This document shows, in pieces, positions 1 through 8,204 of a DNA stretch of 18,787 nucleotides. The stretch's first letter is position 1. Every line of letters begins with the position of its first letter. The stretch spans positions 1 to 18,787 of the forward strand of contig CABRZK010000010.1 of the NCBI GenBank assembly GCA_902475415.1, written 5' to 3'. The notes beneath the pieces are model-generated. The model saw only the letters and a program-made list of their open reading frames with translations. It did no database searches and was not told the origin of the DNA. The stretch comes from an uncultured Eubacterium sp. GTDB lineage: Bacteria > Bacillota > Clostridia > Lachnospirales > Lachnospiraceae. The position numbers were made by a program, and so were the translations under genes.

Positions 1-1788
1 ACAAAAGTAGACAAGATGGCAAAAGACATTGAGGATGCCGTAGCAGCACTGAAGTATAAAGATGCAGATTACAGCAAAGTAGATGCAGCGCTTGAAACGA
101 TTCCAACTGATTTAAGTATTTACACAGAAGAAAGTGTAAAAGCGGTAACAGCCGCAAAAAATGCAGTAGTAAGGGGCTACGATATCGCAAAACAGTCTGA
201 TGTAGACAAAATGGCAAAAGCTATTGAAGAAGCAGTTAAGGGCTTAGAAAAGAAACCAGTAGAACCTGTAAAGAAAGCAGACTATACAAAGGTAGATGCA
301 GCCCTCAAGACAATCCCATCAGACAAAGACTTGAAGGATCTTTATACAGAAGAATCTGTAAAAGCAGTGACAGCTGCAAAGAATGCAGTAGTAAGAGATC
401 TTGATGCTACAGAGCAGACCAAAGTAGACAAGATGGCAACCACCATTGAAAAAGCAGTCAAAGGGCTGAAGTATAAAGATGCCGACTATAGCAAAGTAGA
501 AGCAGCTTTAGCAAAGATTCCATCTGAGGAAGAGGAAAACCTTTACACAGAGAAGAGCCTGGAAGCTGTTGTAGAGGCAGCCGAAGTAGTGAAACGTGAC
601 CTTGACATCACGCATCAGAATGAGGTTGACAAAATGGCGAAAGCCATTGAGGATGCAATTGCAGCCCTGAAATACAGAGACGCTGATTACAGCAAAGTAG
701 AGGCTGCATTAAAGACAATTCCGTCCGATTTAAGTCTTTATACAGATGCAAGTGTACGTATTTTAGTGGAAGCACAGAATGCAGTAATTTCAGATCTTGA
801 TATTACACATCAGAGTGAAGTTGACGCGATGGCAAAAGCGATCACAGACGCAGTAGAAAATCTGGAAATGAAGCCGGGTAAACTTGCGGACAAACCGGAC
901 AGCAATGGTAACTGGTATTATCGTGTGGATGGTAAAATCGCAACAAATGTTACAACGGTAGCAAAGAACCAGAACGGCTGGTGGTACGTGAAAAATGGTA
1001 AAGTAGATTTCTCTGCAAATACAGTGGCTGCAAATGAGAACGGCATGTGGCTCATCCGTGGCGGCAAAGTAGACTTTTCTGCAAACACAGTTGCCAAGAA
1101 TGAAGACGGCTGGTGGCTGATCCGCGGAGGAAAAGTACAGACAGGCATTACAACGGTAGCAAAGAATGAAAACGGTTGGTGGTACATCGGCAAAGATGGA
1201 AAGGTTGATTTTTCTGCAAATACCGTAGCGAAAAATGAGAATGGCTGGTGGAAAATTGAAAATGGTAAAGTTAACTTCAATTACACCGGACTGGCTGACA
1301 ATGAAAACGGTCGTTGGTACATCAAAAATGGAAAAGTTGATTTCAGCTATAATAATATTGCAAAATTTGGTGATACCTGGTATCTGATCCGTGGAGGAAA
1401 AGTACAGACAGGCGTTACAACCGTAGCGAAAGACGGAAAAGTAGATTTTGGTTACACCGGCGTAGCAAAGAATGAAAACGGCTGGTGGCGTATCGTAAAC
1501 GGTAAGGTAGACTTTTCTGCAAACACTGTAGCAAAAAATGAGAACGGCTGGTGGTATATCCGCGGCGGTAAAGTTGATTTTGGTTATAACGGCGTAGCGA
1601 AGAATGAAAACGGCTGGTGGCGTATTGAAAACGGAAAAGTAAACTTTGGATTTAACGGTATCGCAAGCAACAGCAACGGCTGGTGGTACATTCGTGGCGG
1701 TAAGGTTGATTTTTCCTATAACGGAACACTTCATATGCGTGATAGCAATAAGACACTCACCATTAAAAACGGAAAAGTGCTCATGTAA
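1..1788 (+). CDS. Large secreted repeat protein, C-terminal part (5' end outside window)
   Basis: The reading frame is open from base 1 with no credible start, and residues 1-5 (TKVDK) already match the end of a repeat unit, so this is the C-terminal 595 residues of a longer protein. Counting from base 1, residues 1-22 finish one helical repeat. Residues 23-295 hold four FIVAR-like repeats of 67-71 residues (ADYSKVDAAL ... VDKMAKAIE...). From residue 295 to the end come about 14 units of a 22-residue Gly/Trp repeat (core NENGWWYI.GGKVDF). There is no LPXTG sorting signal and no C-terminal membrane segment, so surface retention, if any, would have to come from the repeats. The same module ends the GH101 protein downstream. 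By analogy this is an extracellular enzyme or adhesin, but the function-defining part lies upstream and cannot be named. Repeat unit 9 is shortened by 10 residues. A strong terminator follows 28 nt after the stop. Confidence 0.85.
   Translation, partial: TKVDKMAKDIEDAVAALKYKDADYSKVDAALETIPTDLSIYTEESVKAVTAAKNAVVRGYDIAKQSDVDKMAKAIEEAVKGLEKKPVEPVKKADYTKVDAALKTIPSDKDLKDLYTEESVKAVTAAKNAVVRDLDATEQTKVDKMATTIEKAVKGLKYKDADYSKVEAALAKIPSEEEENLYTEKSLEAVVEAAEVVKRDLDITHQNEVDKMAKAIEDAIAALKYRDADYSKVEAALKTIPSDLSLYTDASVRILVEAQNAVISDLDITHQSEVDAMAKAITDAVENLEMKPGKLADKPDSNGNWYYRVDGKIATNVTTVAKNQNGWWYVKNGKVDFSANTVAANENGMWLIRGGKVDFSANTVAKNEDGWWLIRGGKVQTGITTVAKNENGWWYIGKDGKVDFSANTVAKNENGWWKIENGKVNFNYTGLADNENGRWYIKNGKVDFSYNNIAKFGDTWYLIRGGKVQTGVTTVAKDGKVDFGYTGVAKNENGWWRIVNGKVDFSANTVAKNENGWWYIRGGKVDFGYNGVAKNENGWWRIENGKVNFGFNGIASNSNGWWYIRGGKVDFSYNGTLHMRDSNKTLTIKNGKVLM
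67..885 (+). repeat. Four tandem FIVAR-like helical repeats (67-71 residues each)
   Basis: Units begin at about 67, 280, 484 and 685 (spacings 213, 204 and 201 nt). Each starts (A)DYSKV-AAL-IPSD, continues LYTE-SV-AV--A-NAVVRDLD and ends VD-MAK-IE-AV--L. The predicted helices and the LYT / VD.MAKAIE pattern resemble FIVAR-type (three-helix) repeats, found in many Gram-positive surface proteins as spacers or binding modules. A fifth, partial unit precedes base 67. The Pfam assignment is by eye. Confidence 0.75.
883..1785 (+). repeat. Tandem 22-residue Gly/Trp-rich repeats, about 14 units
   Basis: The consensus is VAKNENGWW-I-NGKVDF---T with a 66-nt period. The first unit is a variant (LADKPDSNGNWYY-VDGKIAT) and so is the last (TLHMRDSNKTLTIKNGKVLM). 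They resemble choline/glucan-binding type aromatic repeats in layout (a WW or WY pair, then GK), but I cannot confirm a ligand. Units 10-13 alternate WWRI-NG and WWYIRGG. Unit 5 has one extra residue (IGKDGK), and unit 9 (VAKDGKVDFGYTG) lacks 10 residues. Confidence 0.85.
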
Positions 1789-1816
1789 TCACAGGTAATA
1801 GGTAAAAGGCAATATA

Positions 1817-1858
1817 AAAATCTCCCGGCTTCCGGATGGAAGTCGGGAGATTTTATTT
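1817..1858 (+). terminator. Rho-independent terminator of the first gene
   Basis: A 17-bp stem pairs 1817-1833 with 1838-1854, with one G-T wobble and a GGAT loop. It contains TCTCCCGGCTTCC / GGAAGTCGGGAGA and ends in TTTTATTT. It lies 28 nt after the stop codon at 1786-1788. Confidence 0.92.
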
Positions 1859-2184
1859 GTTCCGAATTGTATAAAAAATTGTGGAAAAGGAAGTGAAAAT
1901 GGCAAGCATTAAAACATCAAAAAACATATAATAAAACATGTAAAATAGTTCGGATATACAGATATGTGAGCCAGAGGTGGTAATGAGGAAACGTTTTTGG
2001 GGGATAGACAAAGAACATGTATGTTAAAGATGGGGATTAACACATATGCTTTTTGTACTTTATAGAAAGTGTCAGAGCGGAAAAAAGGAAACCTTTGATG
2101 AAAAGTGAAACAACCGGTCGAAAAAAAGTATTGATATATTTGAACTGTAAATTATGGCAAAGGTAAGGCAGTTGTACCTGCGAA

Positions 2185-2213
2185 TTGAAAAATTAGTATG
2201 ACTTGTGTTAGAT
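2185..2213 (+). promoter_or_regulatory. Candidate sigma-A promoter upstream of GH101
   Basis: TTGAAA at 2185-2190 and TTAGAT at 2208-2213 are separated by exactly 17 bp. A transcript from about 2220 would carry a leader of about 210 nt containing all three hairpins below. A second option is TATAAT at 2307-2312, which has no good -35. Confidence 0.4.
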
Positions 2214-2273
2214 GCGTGGAACATGAAACAGAGGAAAAGAAAACAAATGCACCTGTCTGGCCATTGCCCTTTA

Positions 2274-2299
2274 GGAAAAAGCTCCTTTTCCATTTTTTT
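2274..2299 (+). terminator. Weak hairpin with T7 run in the GH101 upstream region
   Basis: GGAAAA (2274-2279) pairs with TTTTCC (2286-2291) around a 6-nt loop, then A and seven T (2293-2299). The stem is only 6 bp and AT-rich, so it is a weak terminator or attenuator candidate. With the promoter at 2185 it would give an RNA of about 80 nt. Confidence 0.4.
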
Positions 2300-2316
2300 A
2301 TGATTATATAATGTAG

Positions 2317-2348
2317 AATTCCCATACCATCTGGCATGGGAATTTTAC
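2317..2348 (+). promoter_or_regulatory. Inverted repeat next to a TATAAT box: operator or terminator
   Basis: AATTCCCAT (2317-2325) and ATGGGAATT (2336-2344) form a perfect 9-bp inverted repeat followed by TT. It begins 4 bp after TATAAT (2307-2312), where a repressor operator over the start point would lie. It could equally be a terminator ending an upstream leader RNA. The sequence does not decide between them. Confidence 0.5.
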
Positions 2349-2362
2349 GCTTTATATATAAA

Positions 2363-2385
2363 TGATGCAGAGGTTCACTGCATCA
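2363..2385 (+). promoter_or_regulatory. 8-bp inverted repeat in the GH101 leader
   Basis: TGATGCAG (2363-2370) and CTGCATCA (2378-2385) are perfect complements around AGGTTCA. There is no T-run, so it is not a terminator. It is a DNA operator or an RNA stem that ends 44 nt before the GH101 ATG. Confidence 0.45.
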
Positions 2386-2429
2386 TGCAACAAAGGTAAT
2401 TATGGGGATCATACGAGGAGGAAAATAGT

Positions 2430-5400
2430 ATGAGAAAGAAACTTGTGGTCAAGATGCTCTGCCTGGCTATGGCGGCATCTATGGTTGGAACAATGGTTCC
2501 GACAAGTCTGTATCCGATCACTGCAAATGCAACTGAAGTGGAACAGAATGCAGACGATGTTCAGGCACAGGCAGAGTTGACTGATGGCATCGATGATGAC
2601 TGGACATTGGAAAATAAAGTGGGGGACGATGCAGTATGTGAAGTAGAGGGTAGCTGGCTGCATCTCAAATCAGGAGTTAGCAATGGAAATAATCCAGGCT
2701 CCAAACCGGCAATGTTTGTTAATCCAACCACATTTGATTTTTCCAAAGATGGATATTTTGATTTTACAATCAAAACAGACGCAACGGAAGCTACAAACAA
2801 CCGTTTTGGTGTATATCTTGGATACAATACCGATTCTGTTGGTATGATGATCGGCTTTGATGCAGGCGGATGGTTCTGGCAGAAATACGGTGCAAGTGGA
2901 AGTCCGTGGTATACTGGTGGCAGAATTGCATCACCAAGCAGTGGTGAGGAAGTAAATGTACACATCGAGTGGACTGCAGCTAAAAAAGTAACAGTTAAGA
3001 TTGGTGATACAGTTGCATTCCAGAATGAAGACTTCAGTGAAATCGGTAGTCTGGGCAATAAAATCGCATTCAAATGCGGAAGCTACGGCGGAAATGCGAC
3101 AGATGTATTTGTAAAGAATATTCACTATACCGGACAGAAGACAGTGGATCAGATCAAGACTTTTGCAGTAAGTGGTAAAGTTGTAGATGCAGAAGGTAAA
3201 CCGATTGCCAATGCAACAGTTGCAGTTGGAAAACAGAGCATAAAAACAAACGAGGACGGCGTTTACAGCATTAACGTAAAACCGGGTCAGTATCAGCTTA
3301 GCGTAATCCGTGATGGATATGTAGGTACAACACAGGATGTTACTGTAGGTGAGCAGAATGTGAATGTTGAAAATATCGTTCTGACACAGGAAGCTCAGCT
3401 TGAGACAGAGACACTTTCCACAGAAGATATGGATGTTGTTGTATCCAAGTCATTCCCAAGTGTTGTCAGATATGACATGAAAAAAGGCGATCTGGCTGGA
3501 AAAGTGTTCTATGGACAGAGCGAGAAGATCAATACAGTAACAATCAACGGAACAGCTGTAGAGTTGGATGATGCTGATGTAAAAGCTACTTTTGACGGCG
3601 CAAAAGCTACTTATGTAATGACAGTCAAAGGTGACAAAATTGATGCAGTGATCACATCTGAACTTGTTGCCAAAGGCAATACACTGGAATTTAACATTAC
3701 AGATATCAAGAATAATCTGGAGGATACAGTAGATGGAAATCCGATCCAGACAATCGAGATTCCGAACCAGAGCCTTGTTTCTGTAAGAAGTTCACAGAAT
3801 GGTGCTAACTTTAAAGGTGCTTCTATGTCTTCTAATACCAAGATCAGTGGTGACTACTATCTGGAGATTAAAGACAATACAACACACAACAGAGATTATG
3901 CATATGGATTTGTATCCAATGATGAGATGAGTGCCGGATTATGGAGTAATTCCGAGCATGATGGATACACAGCATCAACAACTGTATCCGGAGGATCTCA
4001 TAATACCCGTGTACAGGCAACCACACAGAAAAAACAGGATTATGTATCTCTGGGACTGAGCAGTTGTGCATGGTATTATCATCGTGTAGTAACAGATTCT
4101 CACAACAGATCTTATATGGTAAAAGAGACAGAAATGCCTCGTACAAAAGTAATTATAGCAGGTGATATGAATGAGGATGCACAGATTGACTGGCAGGATG
4201 GTGCAGTAGCATACCGTTCTATCATGAACAACCCATATAAGAGTGAAGAAGTTCCGGAGCTGGTAGCATACCGTATCGCCATGAACTTTGGTGGACAGGC
4301 ACAGAACCCGTTCCTGACAACTCTTGATAATGTAAAGAAAGTAGCATTACATACAGATGGCCTTGGACAGTCCGTACTGTTAAAAGGTTATGCAAATGAA
4401 GGTCATGACTCCGCACATCCGGATTATGCTGATATCGGTAAACGTATCGGTGGTGCTGATGACATGAATACTCTGATGACAGAGGGTGCTAAATACGGTG
4501 CAAGATTCGGTATCCATGTAAATGCCGGCGAGATGTATCCGGAAGCAAAAGCGTTCAAAGATGACAATGTTCGTCGTGACACAGCAGGTAACCTCCGCTA
4601 TGGATGGAACTGGCTGGATCAGGCAGTTGGTCTTGACAGTATCTATGATATGGCAACAGGTGAGCGTGAAGGACGTTTTGATGACCTTGAGAAACTGGTA
4701 GGAACAAACCTTGATTTCGTATATGTAGATATCTGGGGAAATAATACCGGAAGTAATGATGATGACTCCTGGCAGACACGTAAACTGTCAAAAGAGATCA
4801 ACAGCAATGGATGGCGTATGGCAAATGAGTGGGGTGTAGCAAACGAGTATGATGCAACATTCCAGCACTGGGCAGCTGACTTAACTTATGGTGGAGCAAA
4901 CCAGAAAGGTCAGAACAGTGAGGTTATGCGTTTCCTTCGTAACCATCAGAAAGACTCCTGGGTTGCTGATTATCCTTCTTACGGCGGAGCTGCAATGATG
5001 CCTCTGCTTGGCGGTTACAACATGAAAGACTTCGAAGGATGGCAGGGACGTAACGATTATGATACATATATCACAAACCTGTTCACACATGATGTAACAA
5101 CCAAATTTATCCAGCATTACAAAGTAATCAAATGGGTAGATGGAGATCCGGTAAATGCAGGCGGAGCTACAAACTGGACACCGGATATGGAAATCACATT
5201 GAAAGATGATGATGGAAATAAACTGGTACTGAAAAGAGGTTCTAATAATCCATCTGATGCTGCTTACAGAGAGAGAACCATGACATTAAACGGAAAAGTT
5301 GTTGCACAGGGTGCACCTTCTGTTGGTGATCGTCGTGATTCTGATATTCAGGCAGGTAACAAACGTGGTACAGAGAGCTATCTGATTCCGTGGAACTGGG

Positions 5401-8174
5401 ATGCTGAGACTGGTAAGAAAGTAGCATCTGCTGATGAGAAGATGTATCACTGGAATACACAGGGCGGCACAACGACATGGGATGTTCCGGACAGCTGGGC
5501 TGGATTAAAGAATGTTAAAGTATATCGTCTGACCGATGAAGGTAAGACAGATGAGCAGACTGTTGATATCGTAAATGGACAGTTGACACTTACAGCAGAA
5601 GCTGAGGTACCTTATGTTGTATGCAAAGGTGAGAAAGGCAATATCGCTGTAACATGGAGCCAGGGAATGCATATCGTAGATGCCGGATTTAACGGTGGAG
5701 CAGCTTCTCTTGCTACAAACTGGACAAAAGTTGGTGATGGAACAGCTGAGATCGCTAAGAGCCAGTACAGCAATCCTATGCTGAAACTGAGCGGTGATGT
5801 AGCTATGACACAGGAACTGACAGATCTGAAACCGGGTCAGCAGTACGCAGTACTCGTAGGTGTGGACAACAGAAGCGATTGTAAAGCATCTATGACCGTA
5901 AAAAGCGGAGATGAAGTCCTGGGAACAAATTATACAGAGCGTTCTATCGCAAAGAACTTTGTAAAAGCATATACACACAGTAATTCCAGTGCAACCGTAG
6001 ACGGAAACAGTTATTTCCAGAATATGTATGTATACTTTACTGCTCCGGAAAGCGGAAAAGTAACTCTGACACTTGCAAAAGCAGCAGGCGAAGGAGATGC
6101 TTACTTTGATGATGTTCGTATCGTAGAAAATGATGCACAGAATATCACAAGAGACAAAGACGGCAATATCGTGAAATTCGAGCAAGATTTCGAAAATAAC
6201 GTACAGGGAATCTACCCATTCGTTGTCAGCGGTATTGAAGGCGTAGAAGATAACAGAATCCATCTGTCCGAGCTTCATGGACCATATACACAGGCAGGCT
6301 GGGATGTTAAGAAGATGGATGACGTTCTGGATGGAAATTGGTCAGTTAAGATCAATGGTCTGACACAGAGACAGACTCTTGCATACCAGACAATTCCTCA
6401 GAACTTCCGCTTCGAGCCAGGTGTAAAATATCGTGTAAGTTTTGATTACCAGGCAGGTAGTGATGGAACATACGGCGTTGTAGTAGGCAGCGGCGAGTTC
6501 TCAGAAGCAACAGAAGTTGATACACTGAACAAACACATGGGAAAAAACAAAGACGGACATTATGTCTGTGAGATCACAGGTGACCTTTCCGGACAGACAT
6601 GGTTTGGTATTTACTCAACAGATAAAGCACCAGATCTGCAGGGATCCCAGGGAAGCGCACAGAACTTCGGCGGATATAAAGAGCTTGTTCTTGATAACCT
6701 TGTAATTGAGCGTGTAGATGAGAAAATTACAGCAAAATCCTTAAAGAAACTGATTGCAAAAGCAGCAGATCTGGATGAAGAAAAATATGATGCAGCTGAT
6801 TGGAAGACACTGACAGAAGCAATTGACGATGCAAATGTTGCATTAAACAGAGACAACACTTCTTCCGAAGAAATCGAAACATGCTATCGTCATTTGAATG
6901 CAGTATTAGAGTATCTGTCAACTCGTGAGGTTACTGTAAATGCAGGTGAAGAATTTGACATTCCGGTTGCAGGCGTGAAAGTAACAGCAGGAAGTCAGGA
7001 CAATGGTACACACTATGGTTCTAACTTCGGTAACCCGGCATATGCAATTGACGGTGATACCAATACACACTGGATGACAAACTTTGATGGATTTAGTTCC
7101 GCAATCAAAAACAGAGAATGCTGGATTGATTTCGAATTCCCGGAGGCACATACAGTAGACGGACTTCGTTATTTACCGGGACCGAATATGGGCGGATACC
7201 TTACAACAATCACAAAATTCGAGCTTTCTGTAAAAACAGCTGGTTCTGATGAGTATCAGTTAGTTCAGGAAGGAAGCTGGGAGAACTCCTCCGGATGGAA
7301 GATCACAGAGTTTGAACCGGTAGAGAATGTGACAAACGTAAGATTACTTGCAACAGAAGCAAAATCTACTAACTGGTGGGCAGTTGCATCTGAGATCCGC
7401 GTTATGAGTAAAGTAGAAAACGGAAATACCGGTGGTGGTGATGAAGACACAATCAATAAATCCAGTCTGGAAACACAGATTGCAACCGCAAACAAACTTC
7501 TCTCCAAAGAGAAACAGTATTCTGCAAAATCCTGGAAGACATTTGCAGCAAAACTGAAAGCAGCAGAAGATGTTATGGCGAATGCCGATGCGACTCAGTA
7601 TGATGTAAAACTGGCACTTGCAAATCTGAAAGACGCTATGAGCGGATTACAGATGAAGGATGGTCTGGCAGATGTGAAAAATGAGGATGGCAACTGGTAC
7701 TACTACAAGAATGGCAAGATTGCAACTGATGTAACAACCGTAGCAAAGAACGTAAATGGCTGGTTCTATGTAAAAGACGGTAAAGTTGATTTCAAAGCAA
7801 ATACCGTAGCAAAGAATGAAAACGGCTGGTGGAAGATCACAAACGGTAAGGTAGACTTCGGCTACACAGGAATTGCAAAGAACGAAAACGGCTGGTGGAG
7901 AATCGTCAATGGTAAAGTTGATTTCAACTGCAACAGTGTTGAGAAAAACGAGAACGGCTGGTGGTACATCCGCGGCGGTAAAGTAGACTTTGGTTACACT
8001 GGAGTTGCAAAAAACAAAAACGGCTGGTGGAGAATCGTCAATGGTAAAGTTGATTTCAACTATAACGGAATCGCTAAAAATGAAAATGGCTGGTGGTACA
8101 TCCGTAATGGTAAAGTAGACTTCTCTTACAATGGCGGAACATACAACGTTGTTAACGGTAAAGTTCAGAAATAA
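2430..8174 (+). CDS. Endo-alpha-N-acetylgalactosaminidase, GH101, secreted, multimodular
   Basis: This enzyme should release the core-1 disaccharide Gal-beta-1,3-GalNAc from Ser/Thr of mucin-type glycoproteins (EC 3.2.1.97), outside the cell. The 1914 residues run: signal peptide with likely cleavage after A32-N-A34; a LamG-like sandwich about 56-240; a carboxypeptidase-regulatory-like domain 245-325; and the GH101 core about 330-1070. The core has a perfect EF-hand-type calcium loop (D579, N581, D583, Q585, D587, D590), the YVDIWGN nucleophile D767 and the RMANEWG acid/base E800. Their 33-residue spacing is what I recall for the Bifidobacterium enzyme. Then come two galactose-binding-like domains (about 1078-1230 and 1250-1430), a FIVAR-like helical segment (1432-1495), an F5/8C/CBM32-like domain (1505-1660), a second FIVAR-like segment (1673-1740), and eight Gly/Trp repeats from 1746. 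There is no LPXTG. The start has GAGGAGG 8 nt upstream. It appears monocistronic. Family assignment is secure; outer domain names are by eye. Confidence 0.95.
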   Translation: MRKKLVVKMLCLAMAASMVGTMVPTSLYPITANATEVEQNADDVQAQAELTDGIDDDWTLENKVGDDAVCEVEGSWLHLKSGVSNGNNPGSKPAMFVNPTTFDFSKDGYFDFTIKTDATEATNNRFGVYLGYNTDSVGMMIGFDAGGWFWQKYGASGSPWYTGGRIASPSSGEEVNVHIEWTAAKKVTVKIGDTVAFQNEDFSEIGSLGNKIAFKCGSYGGNATDVFVKNIHYTGQKTVDQIKTFAVSGKVVDAEGKPIANATVAVGKQSIKTNEDGVYSINVKPGQYQLSVIRDGYVGTTQDVTVGEQNVNVENIVLTQEAQLETETLSTEDMDVVVSKSFPSVVRYDMKKGDLAGKVFYGQSEKINTVTINGTAVELDDADVKATFDGAKATYVMTVKGDKIDAVITSELVAKGNTLEFNITDIKNNLEDTVDGNPIQTIEIPNQSLVSVRSSQNGANFKGASMSSNTKISGDYYLEIKDNTTHNRDYAYGFVSNDEMSAGLWSNSEHDGYTASTTVSGGSHNTRVQATTQKKQDYVSLGLSSCAWYYHRVVTDSHNRSYMVKETEMPRTKVIIAGDMNEDAQIDWQDGAVAYRSIMNNPYKSEEVPELVAYRIAMNFGGQAQNPFLTTLDNVKKVALHTDGLGQSVLLKGYANEGHDSAHPDYADIGKRIGGADDMNTLMTEGAKYGARFGIHVNAGEMYPEAKAFKDDNVRRDTAGNLRYGWNWLDQAVGLDSIYDMATGEREGRFDDLEKLVGTNLDFVYVDIWGNNTGSNDDDSWQTRKLSKEINSNGWRMANEWGVANEYDATFQHWAADLTYGGANQKGQNSEVMRFLRNHQKDSWVADYPSYGGAAMMPLLGGYNMKDFEGWQGRNDYDTYITNLFTHDVTTKFIQHYKVIKWVDGDPVNAGGATNWTPDMEITLKDDDGNKLVLKRGSNNPSDAAYRERTMTLNGKVVAQGAPSVGDRRDSDIQAGNKRGTESYLIPWNWDAETGKKVASADEKMYHWNTQGGTTTWDVPDSWAGLKNVKVYRLTDEGKTDEQTVDIVNGQLTLTAEAEVPYVVCKGEKGNIAVTWSQGMHIVDAGFNGGAASLATNWTKVGDGTAEIAKSQYSNPMLKLSGDVAMTQELTDLKPGQQYAVLVGVDNRSDCKASMTVKSGDEVLGTNYTERSIAKNFVKAYTHSNSSATVDGNSYFQNMYVYFTAPESGKVTLTLAKAAGEGDAYFDDVRIVENDAQNITRDKDGNIVKFEQDFENNVQGIYPFVVSGIEGVEDNRIHLSELHGPYTQAGWDVKKMDDVLDGNWSVKINGLTQRQTLAYQTIPQNFRFEPGVKYRVSFDYQAGSDGTYGVVVGSGEFSEATEVDTLNKHMGKNKDGHYVCEITGDLSGQTWFGIYSTDKAPDLQGSQGSAQNFGGYKELVLDNLVIERVDEKITAKSLKKLIAKAADLDEEKYDAADWKTLTEAIDDANVALNRDNTSSEEIETCYRHLNAVLEYLSTREVTVNAGEEFDIPVAGVKVTAGSQDNGTHYGSNFGNPAYAIDGDTNTHWMTNFDGFSSAIKNRECWIDFEFPEAHTVDGLRYLPGPNMGGYLTTITKFELSVKTAGSDEYQLVQEGSWENSSGWKITEFEPVENVTNVRLLATEAKSTNWWAVASEIRVMSKVENGNTGGGDEDTINKSSLETQIATANKLLSKEKQYSAKSWKTFAAKLKAAEDVMANADATQYDVKLALANLKDAMSGLQMKDGLADVKNEDGNWYYYKNGKIATDVTTVAKNVNGWFYVKDGKVDFKANTVAKNENGWWKITNGKVDFGYTGIAKNENGWWRIVNGKVDFNCNSVEKNENGWWYIRGGKVDFGYTGVAKNKNGWWRIVNGKVDFNYNGIAKNENGWWYIRNGKVDFSYNGGTYNVVNGKVQK
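7665..8171 (+). repeat. Eight tandem 22-residue Gly/Trp-rich repeats ending the GH101 protein
   Basis: This is the same module as at 883-1785. It opens with the same variant first unit (LAD...GNWYY..NGKIAT.VTT), has six regular units and ends with a short cap (GTYNVVNGKVQK). Units 4-7 alternate WWRIVNG and WWYIR-G. A 45-nt stretch at 7885-7929 recurs exactly at 8017-8061, 132 nt (two units) later. Confidence 0.88.
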
Positions 8175-8204
8175 TAATTTCATAATGACCTCCCAAGGTA
8201 TGAC

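Larger units (their letters stand above)
1859..2429 (+). other. Long non-coding region upstream of the GH101 gene
   Basis: There is no plus-strand ORF with a plausible ribosome binding site here, and the minus-strand ORFs of 61-73 codons lack one too. The first 320 bases (1859-2180) are A-rich, with nothing I can name beyond a small inverted repeat AACAT-GT-ATGTT near 2013-2024 and a poor cre-like site. The last 250 bases hold a candidate promoter (2185-2213), a weak hairpin with a T-run (2274-2299), a TATAAT box (2307-2312), and two further inverted repeats (2317-2344 and 2363-2385). The GH101 ribosome binding site, GAGGAGG, sits about 8 nt before its ATG. Confidence 0.6.

Noticed and set aside
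790..1734. Long minus-strand reading frame (314 codons) opposite the first gene's repeats
   Set aside because: It mirrors the repetitive, codon-biased plus-strand array and has no ribosome binding site. The same effect appears opposite the GH101 tail (7647-8183).
883..1785. Regular 66-nt repeats considered as a CRISPR or minisatellite
   Set aside because: The repeats are in frame, vary mostly at the amino-acid level as protein modules do, and have no unique spacers. They are protein-coding repeats.
1986..1999. CcpA cre-like site AGGAAACGTTTTTG
   Set aside because: Ten of fourteen positions match the ideal cre, but the outer TG and CA positions fail in part. It is over 400 bp from the GH101 start and not near a recognised promoter.
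5505..6278. 257-codon minus-strand frame inside the GH101 gene
   Set aside because: Composition is Cys/Ser/Ile-rich with no domain. It lies wholly within a well-supported gene on the other strand.
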